Shown here: positions 21,746 to 32,149 of the stretch, one piece after another
How positions within the stretch are numbered: position 1 is the first letter of the stretch
Layout: the number at the start of each line of letters is the position of its first letter
DNA from: Paratinospora sagittata
Taxonomy: Eukaryota > Streptophyta > Magnoliopsida > Ranunculales > Menispermaceae
DNA length: 64,000 nt
Direction: 5' to 3'
Assembly: GCA_035771175.1 (NCBI GenBank)
Contig: CM069607.1
Coordinates: 13,090,001 to 13,154,000, forward strand
Translations under genes and position numbers: made by a program
The notes under the pieces: generated by a model
Seen by the model: only the letters and a program-made list of their open reading frames with translations
Told to the model about the DNA's origin: nothing
Database searches by the model: none

Positions 21746-23085
21746 TTATTGACTAGAAAACAATTCAGGGTATTTCTGTTTAATTGTTGTTTCTAGTTCC
21801 CATGTTGCTTCCTCAACTCCGTGGTGATCCCAGAGCACCTTCACAAGTGGTATGTTATGTCACCTTAGTTCTTGAGTTTTTCTATCCGGAATTTGTATCG
21901 CTCTCTCCTGATACTTGTTTCCTTCCTTAACCTTAACCTCGACTAGAGCGATGATATGCGAAGGATCAGAAAGATACTTTCAAAGCATAGATACATGAAA
22001 AATGTCATGAACCTTAGACATGGACGATGAAAGAGATAGACGATGGAAGAGATAGACGATAGGCTAGTTTGCCAATACGTTCAATGATCTGAAATGGACC
22101 GATATACCGTGGGGAGAGCTTTCCTTTAATCCCAAAGCATTTGACACCTCTTGTAGGCTAAACTTTTAGAAAAACCAAGTCCCCCTTATCAAATTCTAGA
22201 GGCTGTCTCCGCTTGTCAGCATAGCTCTTCTGGCGACTTTGTGCAACACGAGGTCGCTCATTTACTAGTGTGATCTTCCTAGAAGTCTCTTGAACTAGTT
22301 CAGGCCCCAACTGCTGTCGATCTGCCATATCTAACCAACATATCGGAGATCTGTAAGGGCTACCATAGATAACCTCGTATGGTGCCATGCCGATACTAGT
22401 TTGGTAGCTGTTGTTATATGCAAACCCAGCCAAATGTAAATGCTTTGCCCATCCGCCATGAAAGTTCAAAATGCAGCACTGTAACATATCCTCCAAGATC
22501 TGGATAAGACGCTCTGGCTGCCCATCAGTCTGAGGGTGAAAGGTTGTGCTCATGGTGATCCTAAAACCCATTCCACTCTGGAAGCTTTGCCAAAACTTTG
22601 ATGTGAATCGAGGGTCTCGATCAGAGACGATCGTAAGTGGTATGCCATGGAGGCATATGATCTCTCTTTCATACAGTTCGGCAAGCTTGGCAGGGTTATC
22701 TGTGAACTTTATTAGCAAAAAGTGTGTAGACTTTGTAAGTCTGTCAATGATAACCCAGATTGCATCTTGCCCTTTATTATATCGAGGCAAGGCTGTAACA
22801 AAATCCATTGTAATGTTCTCCTACTTCTATTCTCCAATAGGTAAAGGCTGGAGAAGTCCAGAGGGAAGTCTGCGTTCTGCCTTGACTTGCTGGCAAAACG
22901 AGTCATTTAGCAACAAAGTCTGCAACAACCTATTTCATTCTAGAAAACCAGAATTGTTGCTTGACATCCTTGCACATCTTGTCTCCCTCAGGATGCATAG
23001 CGAACCTCGAACAATGCATTTCAGTGAGCACTTCTTTTTGCACCTCAAGATCGTTCGGCAGACAGAGTCATTTTTTTTGTAAAGC
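21746..23085 (-). pseudogene. Gy1 integrase with chromodomain-like C-terminus
   Basis: It inserts the cDNA into the host genome. The order is an HHCC zinc-binding region (FAMHPEGDK...CLTCQQVK, about 23010-22880), the rve core from MDFVTALPRYNKG (22808) with the second Asp in VSDRDPRFTSKFW and the Glu in LIQILEDML, then LGPELVQET and KSYADKRRQPLEF. After a stop at 22158 come GKLSPRYIGPFQI and a chromodomain-like tail (VKVLWDHHGVEEATWE, YPELF), ending TAA at 21746. Stops occur in the zinc region, before the core and at 22158. Confidence 0.88.
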
Positions 23086-23089
23086 TTAA

Positions 23090-24560
23090 CCCCATCTTCA
23101 GAGACCGACCAATGAGGAGGTCCAGTCTGCCGAGTAGAAGTTCTCGTTTCTCCATTAACATAATGTCGTTGGCCTGAGCTGCTGAAATCTTTCGGACCAA
23201 CTCAGAGTTGGCTGATAATTGAGAGAGTCGTGATCTTCTGCATTCCTCAATCAGTTGTAGGTTAAAGTTCTCCATCTCTATAGCAAACTTTCCCATCTCA
23301 AAGTTAAGAGTGCAAGCAACATAAGATTTTCTACTTAGGGCATTTGCGACAACATTGGCCTTACCGGGAAGGTATTGGAATTAAAAGTCATAATCTTTGA
23401 AGAATTCCAACCATCGCCTTTGGCGGAGGTTTGGGTCTCTCTATGTGTAGATGTACTTGAGGCTCTTGTGATCCGAGAAGACCTCAAACCGTTCACTGTA
23501 TGGGTAGTGACTCCATAACTTCAATGCGAATACGACAACAACAAGTTCCAAGTCATGCGTTGGGTAATTACCCTCATGAATCTTCAGTTGCCTCGAAGCA
23601 TATGCAACAACTTGGCCTTCTTGCATTAGTACTGCACCTAAGCCTTGGAGAAAGGCGTCGGTGTATAGTGAAAATCCAACTCTCATGGAATGATTAGTAC
23701 CGGTGCTGTCGTGAGGCGCTTCTTCAATTCCTGAAATGATGATTCAGAGGCAGTATTCCAGATAAATCGAATGTCTTTCTGAGTGAGCTTGGTCATAGGT
23801 TCAACAACTTTTGAGAAATTTTTGATGAAGCGCTTGTAATAGCCAGCCAAACCAAGAAAACTCAGTATTTGAGTAACTGTGGTGGGCTGCTTCCAGTTTA
23901 AAACTTCTTCAACCTTAAAAAGATCCACCTCAATGCCATTACCTGAAACCACATGGCCTAGGAATTGAACTCGCTTTGCCCAAAATTCGTACTTACTCAA
24001 CTTTGCATACAACTGGTGGCTTCTCAAGGTCTGGAGGACAATCCTCAGATGCATCTTATGGTCTTCCTCGGTTGAGAAACATATCAAGATATCATAGACG
24101 AAGACCACCACGAATCTATCTAAATATAACCTGAAGATGTGGTTCATCAAATCCATGAACGCAACAGGTGCATTTGTTAGACTGAACGACATGACCAAGA
24201 ACTTGTAATGATCGTACCGAGTTCTGAAAGCTATTTTATTAAGGTCCGACTCTCTGATCCGGAGTTGATGATAAATGGATCGTAAATCAATCTTAGAGAA
24301 GTACTTGGCATCTCTAAGTTGATCGAACAAGTCATCGATCCTGGGTAACGGGTATCTTTTCTTAATGGTGACGTTGTTCAACTTGCGATAGTCGATGCAA
24401 AGTCGTAACAAACCATCCTTTTTGCGAACAAATATAACTTAAGCGCCCCAGGGTGATGAACTTTTTCTAATAAAGCCATTACTCTCCAATTCCTTCAGTT
24501 GCTCGTCCAACTCAACCAGCTCGACGTTGGACATTCTATATGGTAGAATTGAGATAGGCC
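23090..24560 (-). pseudogene. Gy1 reverse transcriptase and RNase H
   Basis: RT reads [43 protein letters not shown] and, at the catalytic box, FVYDILICF where FVDDILVYS-like sequence is expected, so one catalytic Asp is lost. The thumb and connection follow ([25 protein letters not shown]). RNase H begins near 23690 with [17 protein letters not shown] and [13 protein letters not shown]; the usual TDAS has become TDAF. A stop separates the parts at 23441 and another follows DYDF. Confidence 0.88.
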
Positions 24561-24864
24561 CGGTCCCAGGTATGAGTTTGATCTTTAAATCGAATTTCCT
24601 AACCAGAGGTTGACCAAGAAGGTCATTTAGAAAAATTGTCGGGAATTCAGATATTACCGGGACATCGTGTACTTCGAGAGGGTACAGTGCTGGTGATTCA
24701 TTGTCATCACCAAGGGATAAAACTCGAAGCTGTGCCTTGAGAAGTGTAACAATTGAGTTGTATATTCATTTCCTTGTTCCCTGAATCTTGACAAACTCCC
24801 CAGTAGGCAAGGATAACTGAACTTGCTTCTTCATACAATCGATCTTTGCATTCAGAGGTGCGAG

Positions 24865-25122
24865 TCAGTCTATGCCTAGGATGATGTCAAAGTCTTCAAT
24901 GTCCATCACAAAAAAATCTGCATATATTATCTGTTCTGACATTTGAAGCTCACATCGAGAACACTGCAGATTCACGTCAGTACTAGATCCTAATGGTGAT
25001 GTGACATGGGTTGTGATGTCTGTGGGTTCAGGATGCAACCCTAAATGCCTTACCAATGCAGAAGATATAAAAGAATGTGTGGCATCCAAATTGAACAAGA
25101 CATGCAGCATTGTATTGAACAA
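24865..25122 (-). pseudogene. Gy1 aspartic protease, active site lost
   Basis: Colinear with the protease of copy 1 (LVRHLGLHPEP, DIEDFDIILGID). The catalytic DSG is replaced: FDSGATHSF in copy 1 reads FNLDATHSF here. A stop follows IILGID at the same place as in copy 1 (WL to stop-L). Confidence 0.88.
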
Positions 25123-26457
25123 GGGAAATGTACCTTCGACTACATTATTGTTTGGGAGGGGTTGTTGAGCGATGACAAAAGCTCTACCCTAGTTTCGTTG
25201 CCCTTGGTTCTTCCTGGGTTGGGCATTAGCAGTAAGTGGGGCTTGTTGGACTGGAACAACGGGAAAAAGTTGCCGCGTTTGCTGAGGATGGGGGCTGGCA
25301 TTTCTTACTTGGCCCTGTTGGTTGCAGTTATAACAAGCCGGCCTCTGCTGCTGAGGCACCTGTTGCTGGTTCTGATAGCCATGTTGATTGTGGTACTGAC
25401 CACCACCCCTGCCATAACCGTTTTGACAACCACCTCTTCAATTACGAGCTCATCGACCATGATTGCAAAAACCCTGATGGCCAGGGTTAGACGGTTCAGC
25501 CGGAGGTGTCGTGGCCTCATTCTTCTGAATAGGGGCTGGGAGGGCTGTGTTTTGATTATAACAGGGTTTCTTCTTGTTGCCCTGTTGTGAATCCTGTTGG
25601 GAAAACGTTACAGGCTATTTTTCCCTATTCATTCTCTGTTCTTGCTCAAAGCTCTTGGCCTTATCAACCACCTCCCTATAAGTTTTGAGATCCAAGATCG
25701 ACAGGGCTTGTTGGATGTCAGGACGAAGGCCATTGTAGAATTTCTCAGTCTTATTTTGCTTCGTTGAGATGGTGAAGAGAGAGTAGACAGATAATTCTTT
25801 GAACCTAACAACATATTCTCTAACTGTCATGCAACCCTGGTATAGCCTGGCGAACTCCTGGCGCTTCTGCCTTTTCACAGTGCCTGGGAAGTACTCATCG
25901 ATGAACAATGACTTGAACTGCTGCCAAGTCATGTCCCTGGTGTTGACCTTTGGGTCCTCCTTCACTATTATCCACCACGTATTCGCTCCACCAATAAGTT
26001 GGTAGGATGCAAGTGGAATCTTTCGAGCCTCATCGATTCCCATAGCATCGAGAGCCTTCTTCGACTTATCCAGCCATTTCTATGCCTCCTCCTCATCAAT
26101 GGTGCGAGCAAAAGTAAGAGGTTTTAGCCTCTTGTACTTTGTAATCTGGTCGGTTTGAGTCTTCGACCCAGATCTAACAGGTGCCTGAACAGTGACAACC
26201 TGATTGGTCGCAGTCTCACGAACAGCCGTCTGAACAGTTACCTTCATCGCCTCGATAAAATTGGAGAAAAAGACTTCTATACTCGAAGGCATGGCAAAGG
26301 ATGTGGGCTGAGGTGGCACTGCCTACCCAGACGTAGTGGCAGTGTCATGTGTGGTGGGCTCTGTCCTCGGAGGCGGTGGTTCCTGATATTGAATTATAGG
26401 AGGTGCCTCCTCTGCTGGACGGACTGTGCGTGACCTTCTTCTATTCCTGGTTTGCAT
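25123..26457 (-). pseudogene. Gy1 gag and zinc-knuckle region
   Basis: The start is the ATG at 26457 (MQTRNRRRSR). Retrotrans_gag motifs are present (LASYQLIGGANTWW, FIDEYFPGTVKRQKRQEF, KFYNGLRPDIQQAL). Stops occur at 26323 and near 26078, and there is a break near 25620. The zinc knuckle reads CYNCNQQGQVRNAS, so His and the last Cys of CCHC are lost; it is intact in copy 1. Confidence 0.88.
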
Positions 26458-27305
26458 TTTCTCACTGGCAAGGAGAAAACAAAACCATGATTTAGGAACT
26501 ATAGCCAAGTATAATGTTTTGATATTCACGGCAATAAGTTCGAGAGTACTGTAATATAAAAATCACCTATTTTTCTAAGTATAGTGTAAGGTTTTTGTTG
26601 AGGAATCAAAGAATATTATGTGCCTCGTATGTTTGGCCATGGTGTAAAACAAGGTTAGAATGTTCACATAATAAATATAAAACTTTGCAAGTATTTCAAA
26701 TATTTTGGTTCTAGTTTTTGTGAACATACATTTATATTTCTTTAAAAATTCATACGAGTAATAAAGGTTCTAAGATTTGCCTCGGTAAATATCCTGAGCT
26801 AACGTTTTATCGCAATCTTATGTATTCAAACTCTTTCACTTAGTCTTTTCGACTATTATCCAAATTCGTGTGTCCCATACCACATGAATTTGGTAATAAG
26901 GGTTTCAACTAAGTTAAGTTGTATGAACATGGTCTATAAAACATTGACTGGGAGAGGAGTTCACTATTAGTATCGTCCAAGTTTACTCGTCCCATACCGT
27001 TTAAACTTGATGATAATGTTAGTAATTCAGCTTTCCCCAGATGTTTTTTTCACACAAGGTCGTGAGTTTTCTTACTTTTACATTTTATTTAGTATATTCG
27101 AATTTTGTTGTATCCCATACCACTCCAAAGTTAGTGATACAAAAGAAAGAATGGTTGTAAGTCTGCCCACCAAATATAGTCTTTAAACAAAACATTTCAT
27201 TCATTTAAACAATAGTTACAATGCCAGTGATCATTCCTGATTTTCCTGCCTGCTACCACTCGTTCTTGACCTCCTGCTAGGTACAAAAGGATCACTAGAA
27301 GAACA
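26458..27305 (-). other. Gy1 leader between ORF-X and gag, with three hairpins
   Basis: About 850 bp without a coding frame. The part next to gag (26500-26930) is conserved in copies 1 and 2. Three stem-loops sharing the loop sequence GGTATGGGA (sense strand) lie at 26855-26899, 26972-27014 and 27101-27132. Confidence 0.75.
26855..27132 (-). promoter_or_regulatory. Three tandem stem-loops with constant loop
   Basis: On the plus strand the arms are CCAAATTC/GAATTTGG, CAAGTTTA/TAAACTTG and AATTTTG/CAAAGTT. Each encloses TCCCATACC, at 26873-26881, 26990-26998 and 27113-27121 (spacing 117 and 123 bp). Stem sequences differ but pairing is kept while the loop is invariant, the pattern of a structured RNA. 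Hairpin 1 extends further with ATTA/TAAT-type pairs and is also kept in copy 2 at about 12651-12696. A role in packaging, dimerisation or translation of gag is inference only. Confidence 0.6.
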
Positions 27306-30300
27306 TTAAGAAGTTGCTCGTTGTTCTTCAGCGTTTTGCATACATTTTAACAAAACATTTTGAGTCTCCTCCATCCGAGCAATACTAGAAACAATCACAT
27401 TTAACTGCTCGAATGGGTTAGTCGATTGCCCCATTGATGGTTGATAGGTTGACTGTCCCATAGGTTTAAGGTAGGCTGTAGGCATTGGTGGAAAGCATTG
27501 GCCGTATGGTTGACTCATAGGTGGAGGGTAGTCGATTTGATTGTACGGGAATTCCCTAACTGGAACCTCTTGGATGTTTGGATACGTTTGAGCTGAAAAG
27601 TTTTGAAACAATGGACTCATTGGGATATCCCGTCTTCCGAAGTTTGGTGCCGCACAATTTGGTTGTCGTTGGTTCACAGGAACTTGTGGAACTGGCTGAT
27701 ACGGTACCTCAGGAGTTGGAAACCCTTGGTATGTCGTATTGCCTTAGCTTGGGAGATTCCAAGAAGGTGGTTTCGCCAGAATTCCCTGTCCATCCTAACT
27801 TCTTTGATGTTGACCCAAGTTGCCAAAGAGATCATCCTTAGAGAATAGATGATTGGTTTGATCATTATTCAAGGCTGGGTTTGTTGTTGGGTTTTGGTTT
27901 GGCTCATTGACTGGTACTTCCCTAATTGGAATCTTGCGCCGACTTTTTCGTTGACAATGTCCATTGTTGTCTCTAATTCTTTCGCTATTTCCTCCTAAAG
28001 TTGCGTCGAATATCTCCTCGTCAGTCACCCCTCCCCTTGAGAGTAACGTTTTGAAGATAGAGGATGTTGTAACCGCATCAGTGATCTGCTTCGAAGACTC
28101 ATCAAAAGTGTTGATGTTTGCCTCGTATAGCATCCTCATGATCAAGACTCCATAGCCGATGAGCTCCTTTTTTGTAGGATTTTGAATCACTCGCAACATT
28201 TGCTAGATGATGATGTGAGGTAGGGAGACTTTAATTTCCTTCTCTATGTAGTATAGCACAATAAGTTGAGCTCTTGTCATAGATCCTCTTGTCACTATTG
28301 GTCCTCCCAAGTGGGGGTGAATTGGGTGCGATGGTCAATTTTAAAATTATCTTCCAATAACTTAGTGATTTACATGAGTTAATTGGAACATGATGCAAAT
28401 AAGAACACAGACTAAAATGCAAACGTTTGACACACATATTTATAGTGGTTCGGCCAAGCCTACGTCCACTACCTAATCTCCAGATTAGGATTTACTCAAT
28501 CCACTAACTGATTCTCTTAAGGGTGAGAACCAAACCGTTACAACTGCCCTTTTACAGGTTAAAGGCAAACCTATCCTTTCATGGGCTAAGGATGAACCAT
28601 TTTCCTTTTTCGGGGATTAAGAAACACCCATGTTCCTTTTACGAGCTAAGGAAGAACCGATTCTCTTTTAAAGGTTGAGAGATAACCTATCATTTTTAAG
28701 GTTGAGGACACACCTATCCTTTTACGGGATGAAGATGAACCGGTTTTCTTTTTTCGGGCTGAGGATGAACCCATGCTCCTTTTACGGGATCAAGAAGAAC
28801 TGCTGTGATTTCAAACCTGAAATCACTTAAGTGAACCATGTCCACTTGTCCTGGTTGTTTCACACCGAAAGACATCAGCAAATTACAATTCAATAATGTT
28901 GGTTTTAACAAAGTAGAACACTTTACAATTAAGCACATTACATAGCATTACAAAGATATGAAATATGAAATAGGTAATGCTAAGAGAAGATACACTTACA
29001 GTCATTTACCTTCTAATGTTCGGTATTGCTCAAGTGCAGTTTCGAAAAGCATGAATGATGTGTTATGAAGATCAGTGCTTCTTCGAAGATAATGAAATAC
29101 CATAAAACATTGAAGTTGAAAATCGAAGGACTAGTTTATACATAGACACAAATAGTTTTCAAAGTAGATATAAAATATAGGTATGAAAACTTCTGGTTCT
29201 CTGATCAGTAGTTAACCAACTACTGATATAGTTCAATACAGTACTTAAGATAAGAAATCAAGTACAACTGTATATCTTGAACTATTTCTCAAATTCTATC
29301 ATCAGTAAGAATGATACCAAATGTGAATCATTGCAAAGAATTTGAGTTGATACCAATATAAAAACAGATTTTCAAATATAGAAATATATTTGAAACTCAA
29401 TATGAAAATTGTATAGGTATTAGTGAAAATACTTTGAAAGATTAAAAAAATGAAATTCATTTTGACACAGACTAACTTTCAAAAAGTATTGGCACAACAC
29501 AAAGTGATTGCCAAGTTGTTTGATCCTAAGTGCTGGTATTTATAGACTTAGTGGGACATAGCCGTTAGACATTTGAAGTTCTAATAATGTGAACGTTTTC
29601 ACACAACGACTAGAATGTTATATGAAAATAGCAACTACGATTTTCAGGAACATTTTGGTTCTTTTCAGATTTCACGAAAAAAGAAAGTTTTAGAAAAACT
29701 TATTTCATGTATCAGAGACGATCTCTGATAGGTCTGAAAAGGACTCTGTGCAAAGGTCTGTTCTAAAAAAGTAAACTGATGTAGTGTACTTATTCGAACA
29801 GTGACAGTTGTTTAATTAGCGTCTTGATTCCGTAATTAGTGTCCTAACGCATAATATCAACTTTGTCGTTTTGTTCCTTGAGGGCGCTTATTTGGTATAA
29901 GCATCCTGCTGAATACTTAAGTGAGAGCGCTACTAACTCGTAAGATTCTTGACTTACCTATGACTTTAGACGACTTAAACTTTGAGGGCGCTAATGCACA
30001 GTTAGCGTCCTGCTATGTTTTAAAACTATTAAGTGCATGAGGGCACTATTATCCGAGTAAGCGTTCTTCTTTTAAAACATAAAACAAAACATGAGGGCGC
30101 TACATTACGTGAGCGTCCTACTAGATAAAAACATAACATGAGGGCGCTACTACTATGTAAGCGTCCTGCAAGTTAAGAAATTTAAAAACACTCTGAAGAA
30201 CAGTCAATGTCCTAAAAGTTATTCCGTTGATTTCCAAAGGTGAGGGCACTCCTATCCAGAAAGCGTCTTGATAGTTTTAATCAACTTACAACTATCAGCA

Positions 30301-31665
30301 TCCTCAAAGAAACATTCTATGAAGAACTTAAAAAGATCTTTCAGTGAGCTGATGCTGAGTCAGCTTGTTGACAACTTCAGAGGTTGACTAATATAAAAGA
30401 CCGCTACTATACAAGTAAGCGTCCTGATTAACCAGTTCATTTCAACCTTGAGCGTTATCAACGTCGTAATGACCTATCAGCGTCCTGACTTAACAAGTTC
30501 AGGAGAGCGTTGCTATTTTATTAGCGCATTGAAAGACTCTTTGAAAACAATTTTGACTTGCGATAAAATATTCGATAAATGTGAATAAAAACTCGGTATA
30601 TTTCAAATTAAATATATAGTATTAAATTTCTTGAAATATAGTTAAGACATCAAAACATGCAGATTTAGAAAACATATGAAAATGATATATGCATGGTTTT
30701 GAAAAACATTTTGAGCAATAACGATTAAAAAAAGATATACCTTAAATACTTTGTGTATTTTTCTGTTCTCATAACCGTTAAATCCAACTCTTCATTATGA
30801 GATCTTCAATAAGAGTAATTCGGAGTTGAATGACTTGAATGTTGATCGAGAGATGTAGTCTTAAGGCTTGATTGAAACGTCCAAGAGAAGTGATCATGAA
30901 ATCATGATGTGATCGTTGAAGTCCGTTAGTTGAAGCGAGCTTGATCGTTGGATGTAAGCTTTGAGTTCCTTGATCGAGTCGTTCCTTGGCTTTTTGCTTT
31001 TCCTTTGGTGCAGAGATGAGATCTTGATAAAGATTCGTTAGCACCGAAAAATACTTTGTTTGTGATCATCAAAATGTAGTTCATCAAGTATACTTTAGGG
31101 ATGTGCTAAGGATGAACCATATAGGTTAACAGTCACAATTTCTGGCAAGATGTTGTCGAATACGATCTTCCCAAGGCCAGCAAGAGGTGGTTTAAGGAGA
31201 TTGTTTGGGAAGAGGGCATACGTCATTTGGGTGTACGGCTGGTTGGCGAGGGAATTGAACAATTGTTCATTGGATTTTGTGATCTCTGCAACTGTTTGGG
31301 GGGGGGGGGTCAATGATTCTATCTCCAATCGGGATCTCCAAAATTCGAGAAATAATTTCGACGTTGATAGAAATCTTTGTTCCCCTAACCGTTGTCTCCA
31401 AAACGGGGTTGATCCCATCTTCTTGAAGCCCTACGTAAATCATGGCTTCGTAGAAAGACTTCACCAAGTTGAAAGAGACGTAACCCTCAACTTTTGTTAT
31501 GTTCAACCACCCTAGCGTTGAGAGTTTTTCGTGAAGGATAGGACGGAGGCGGAGACCTCTATTGTCGATACTCCTCATAGTCATAACCTCCCGTTTAGAC
31601 AATTTCATAAATCTGGTGGGAATCAGTTCCTGACTACTGGAAGTCGTTCCTTCACTTGTGGCCAT
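27306..31665 (-). pseudogene. ORF-X of Gy1: 'putative plant transposon protein'-like ORF, split by solo LTR
   Basis: The start is the ATG at 31665 (MATSEGTTSSSQEL). The first part has LGWLNITKVEGYVSFNLVKSFYEAM and TTVRGTKISINVEIISRILEIP. Then comes a frameshift at a run of 12 G (31298-31309) and QPYTQMTYALFPNNLLKPPL up to LPEIVT at the insertion point. The solo LTR 28296-31131 lies within; the frame resumes exactly after it with RGSMTRAQLIVLYYIEKEIK. Stops occur at 27795 and 27741. The C-terminus is Pro/Gln/Tyr-rich with repeats of MGQST and ends in a helix (IVSSIARMEETQNVLLKCMQ). Total is about 510 codons. The conserved part resembles the plant-specific domain seen in many retrotransposon-linked hypothetical proteins (FYEAM, VRG, LPEI, RAQLIVLYYI). 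Its function is not known to me. Its position between PBS and gag is unusual. Confidence 0.65.
28296..31131 (-). repeat. Solo copia LTR inside ORF-X (LTR-F, copy A)
   Basis: 2836 bp, bounded by target duplications GTCAC at 28291-28295 and 31132-31136. On the minus strand it begins TGTTAACCTATATGG and ends GGACCAATA (TA instead of CA). Early in it is the SIRE-type phrase TTTTGATGATCACAAAC. It carries CCCGTAAAAGG-type units at the 28500-28800 end and an array of GAGGGCGCT...AGCGTCCTG motifs at 29880-30540. Related to the LTR at 50963 and, more distantly, to those of copia-A. No gene lies inside. Confidence 0.88.
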
Positions 31666-31906
31666 TATCTTTCTGAAAGGAAGATAAAACTTGTGAAATA
31701 CACAAAATATATTCCTAACATTTTTAAGATTTATGCCTTGTCCTTTCGACAATATTTTCTATTTTTTCTCTTGATGTTTATGCCATCATGAATCCAAAAT
31801 TTTCATTAGCAACATGCTATATATATATATATATCTCATATATACATAAATGTATAGATATATATATTTTTAATCATCACTAAATATATATAGTTTTCAT
31901 AAATCA

Positions 31907-31968
<62 letters not shown>

Positions 31969-32149
31969 AATCTAAACTATATAAAAACTATATAGTTATC
32001 TAGATATATATAATATAAATCTTAACTATATATATAATTCATTTATATATAGTTCTAAAGACATATATATATATATATCTAATAAAATTTTTTCTCCTAA
32101 TTTGGTGGACTTGGGCGGGTCGTGGACCTTTCGCTCTGATACCATTAAA
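31666..32149 (-). other. Gy1 5' leader with long (TA)n tract and primer-binding site
   Basis: TA microsatellites dominate; the longest lies at about 31911-31966. Next to the LTR the minus strand reads AATGGTATCAGAGCGA (about 32147-32132), a Met-tRNA-type primer-binding site. It sits a few bases from the LTR end at 32150. Confidence 0.82.

Noticed and set aside
29880..30540. CRISPR-like array
   Set aside because: The repeats are short, degenerate and irregularly spaced within a eukaryotic LTR; no spacer structure.
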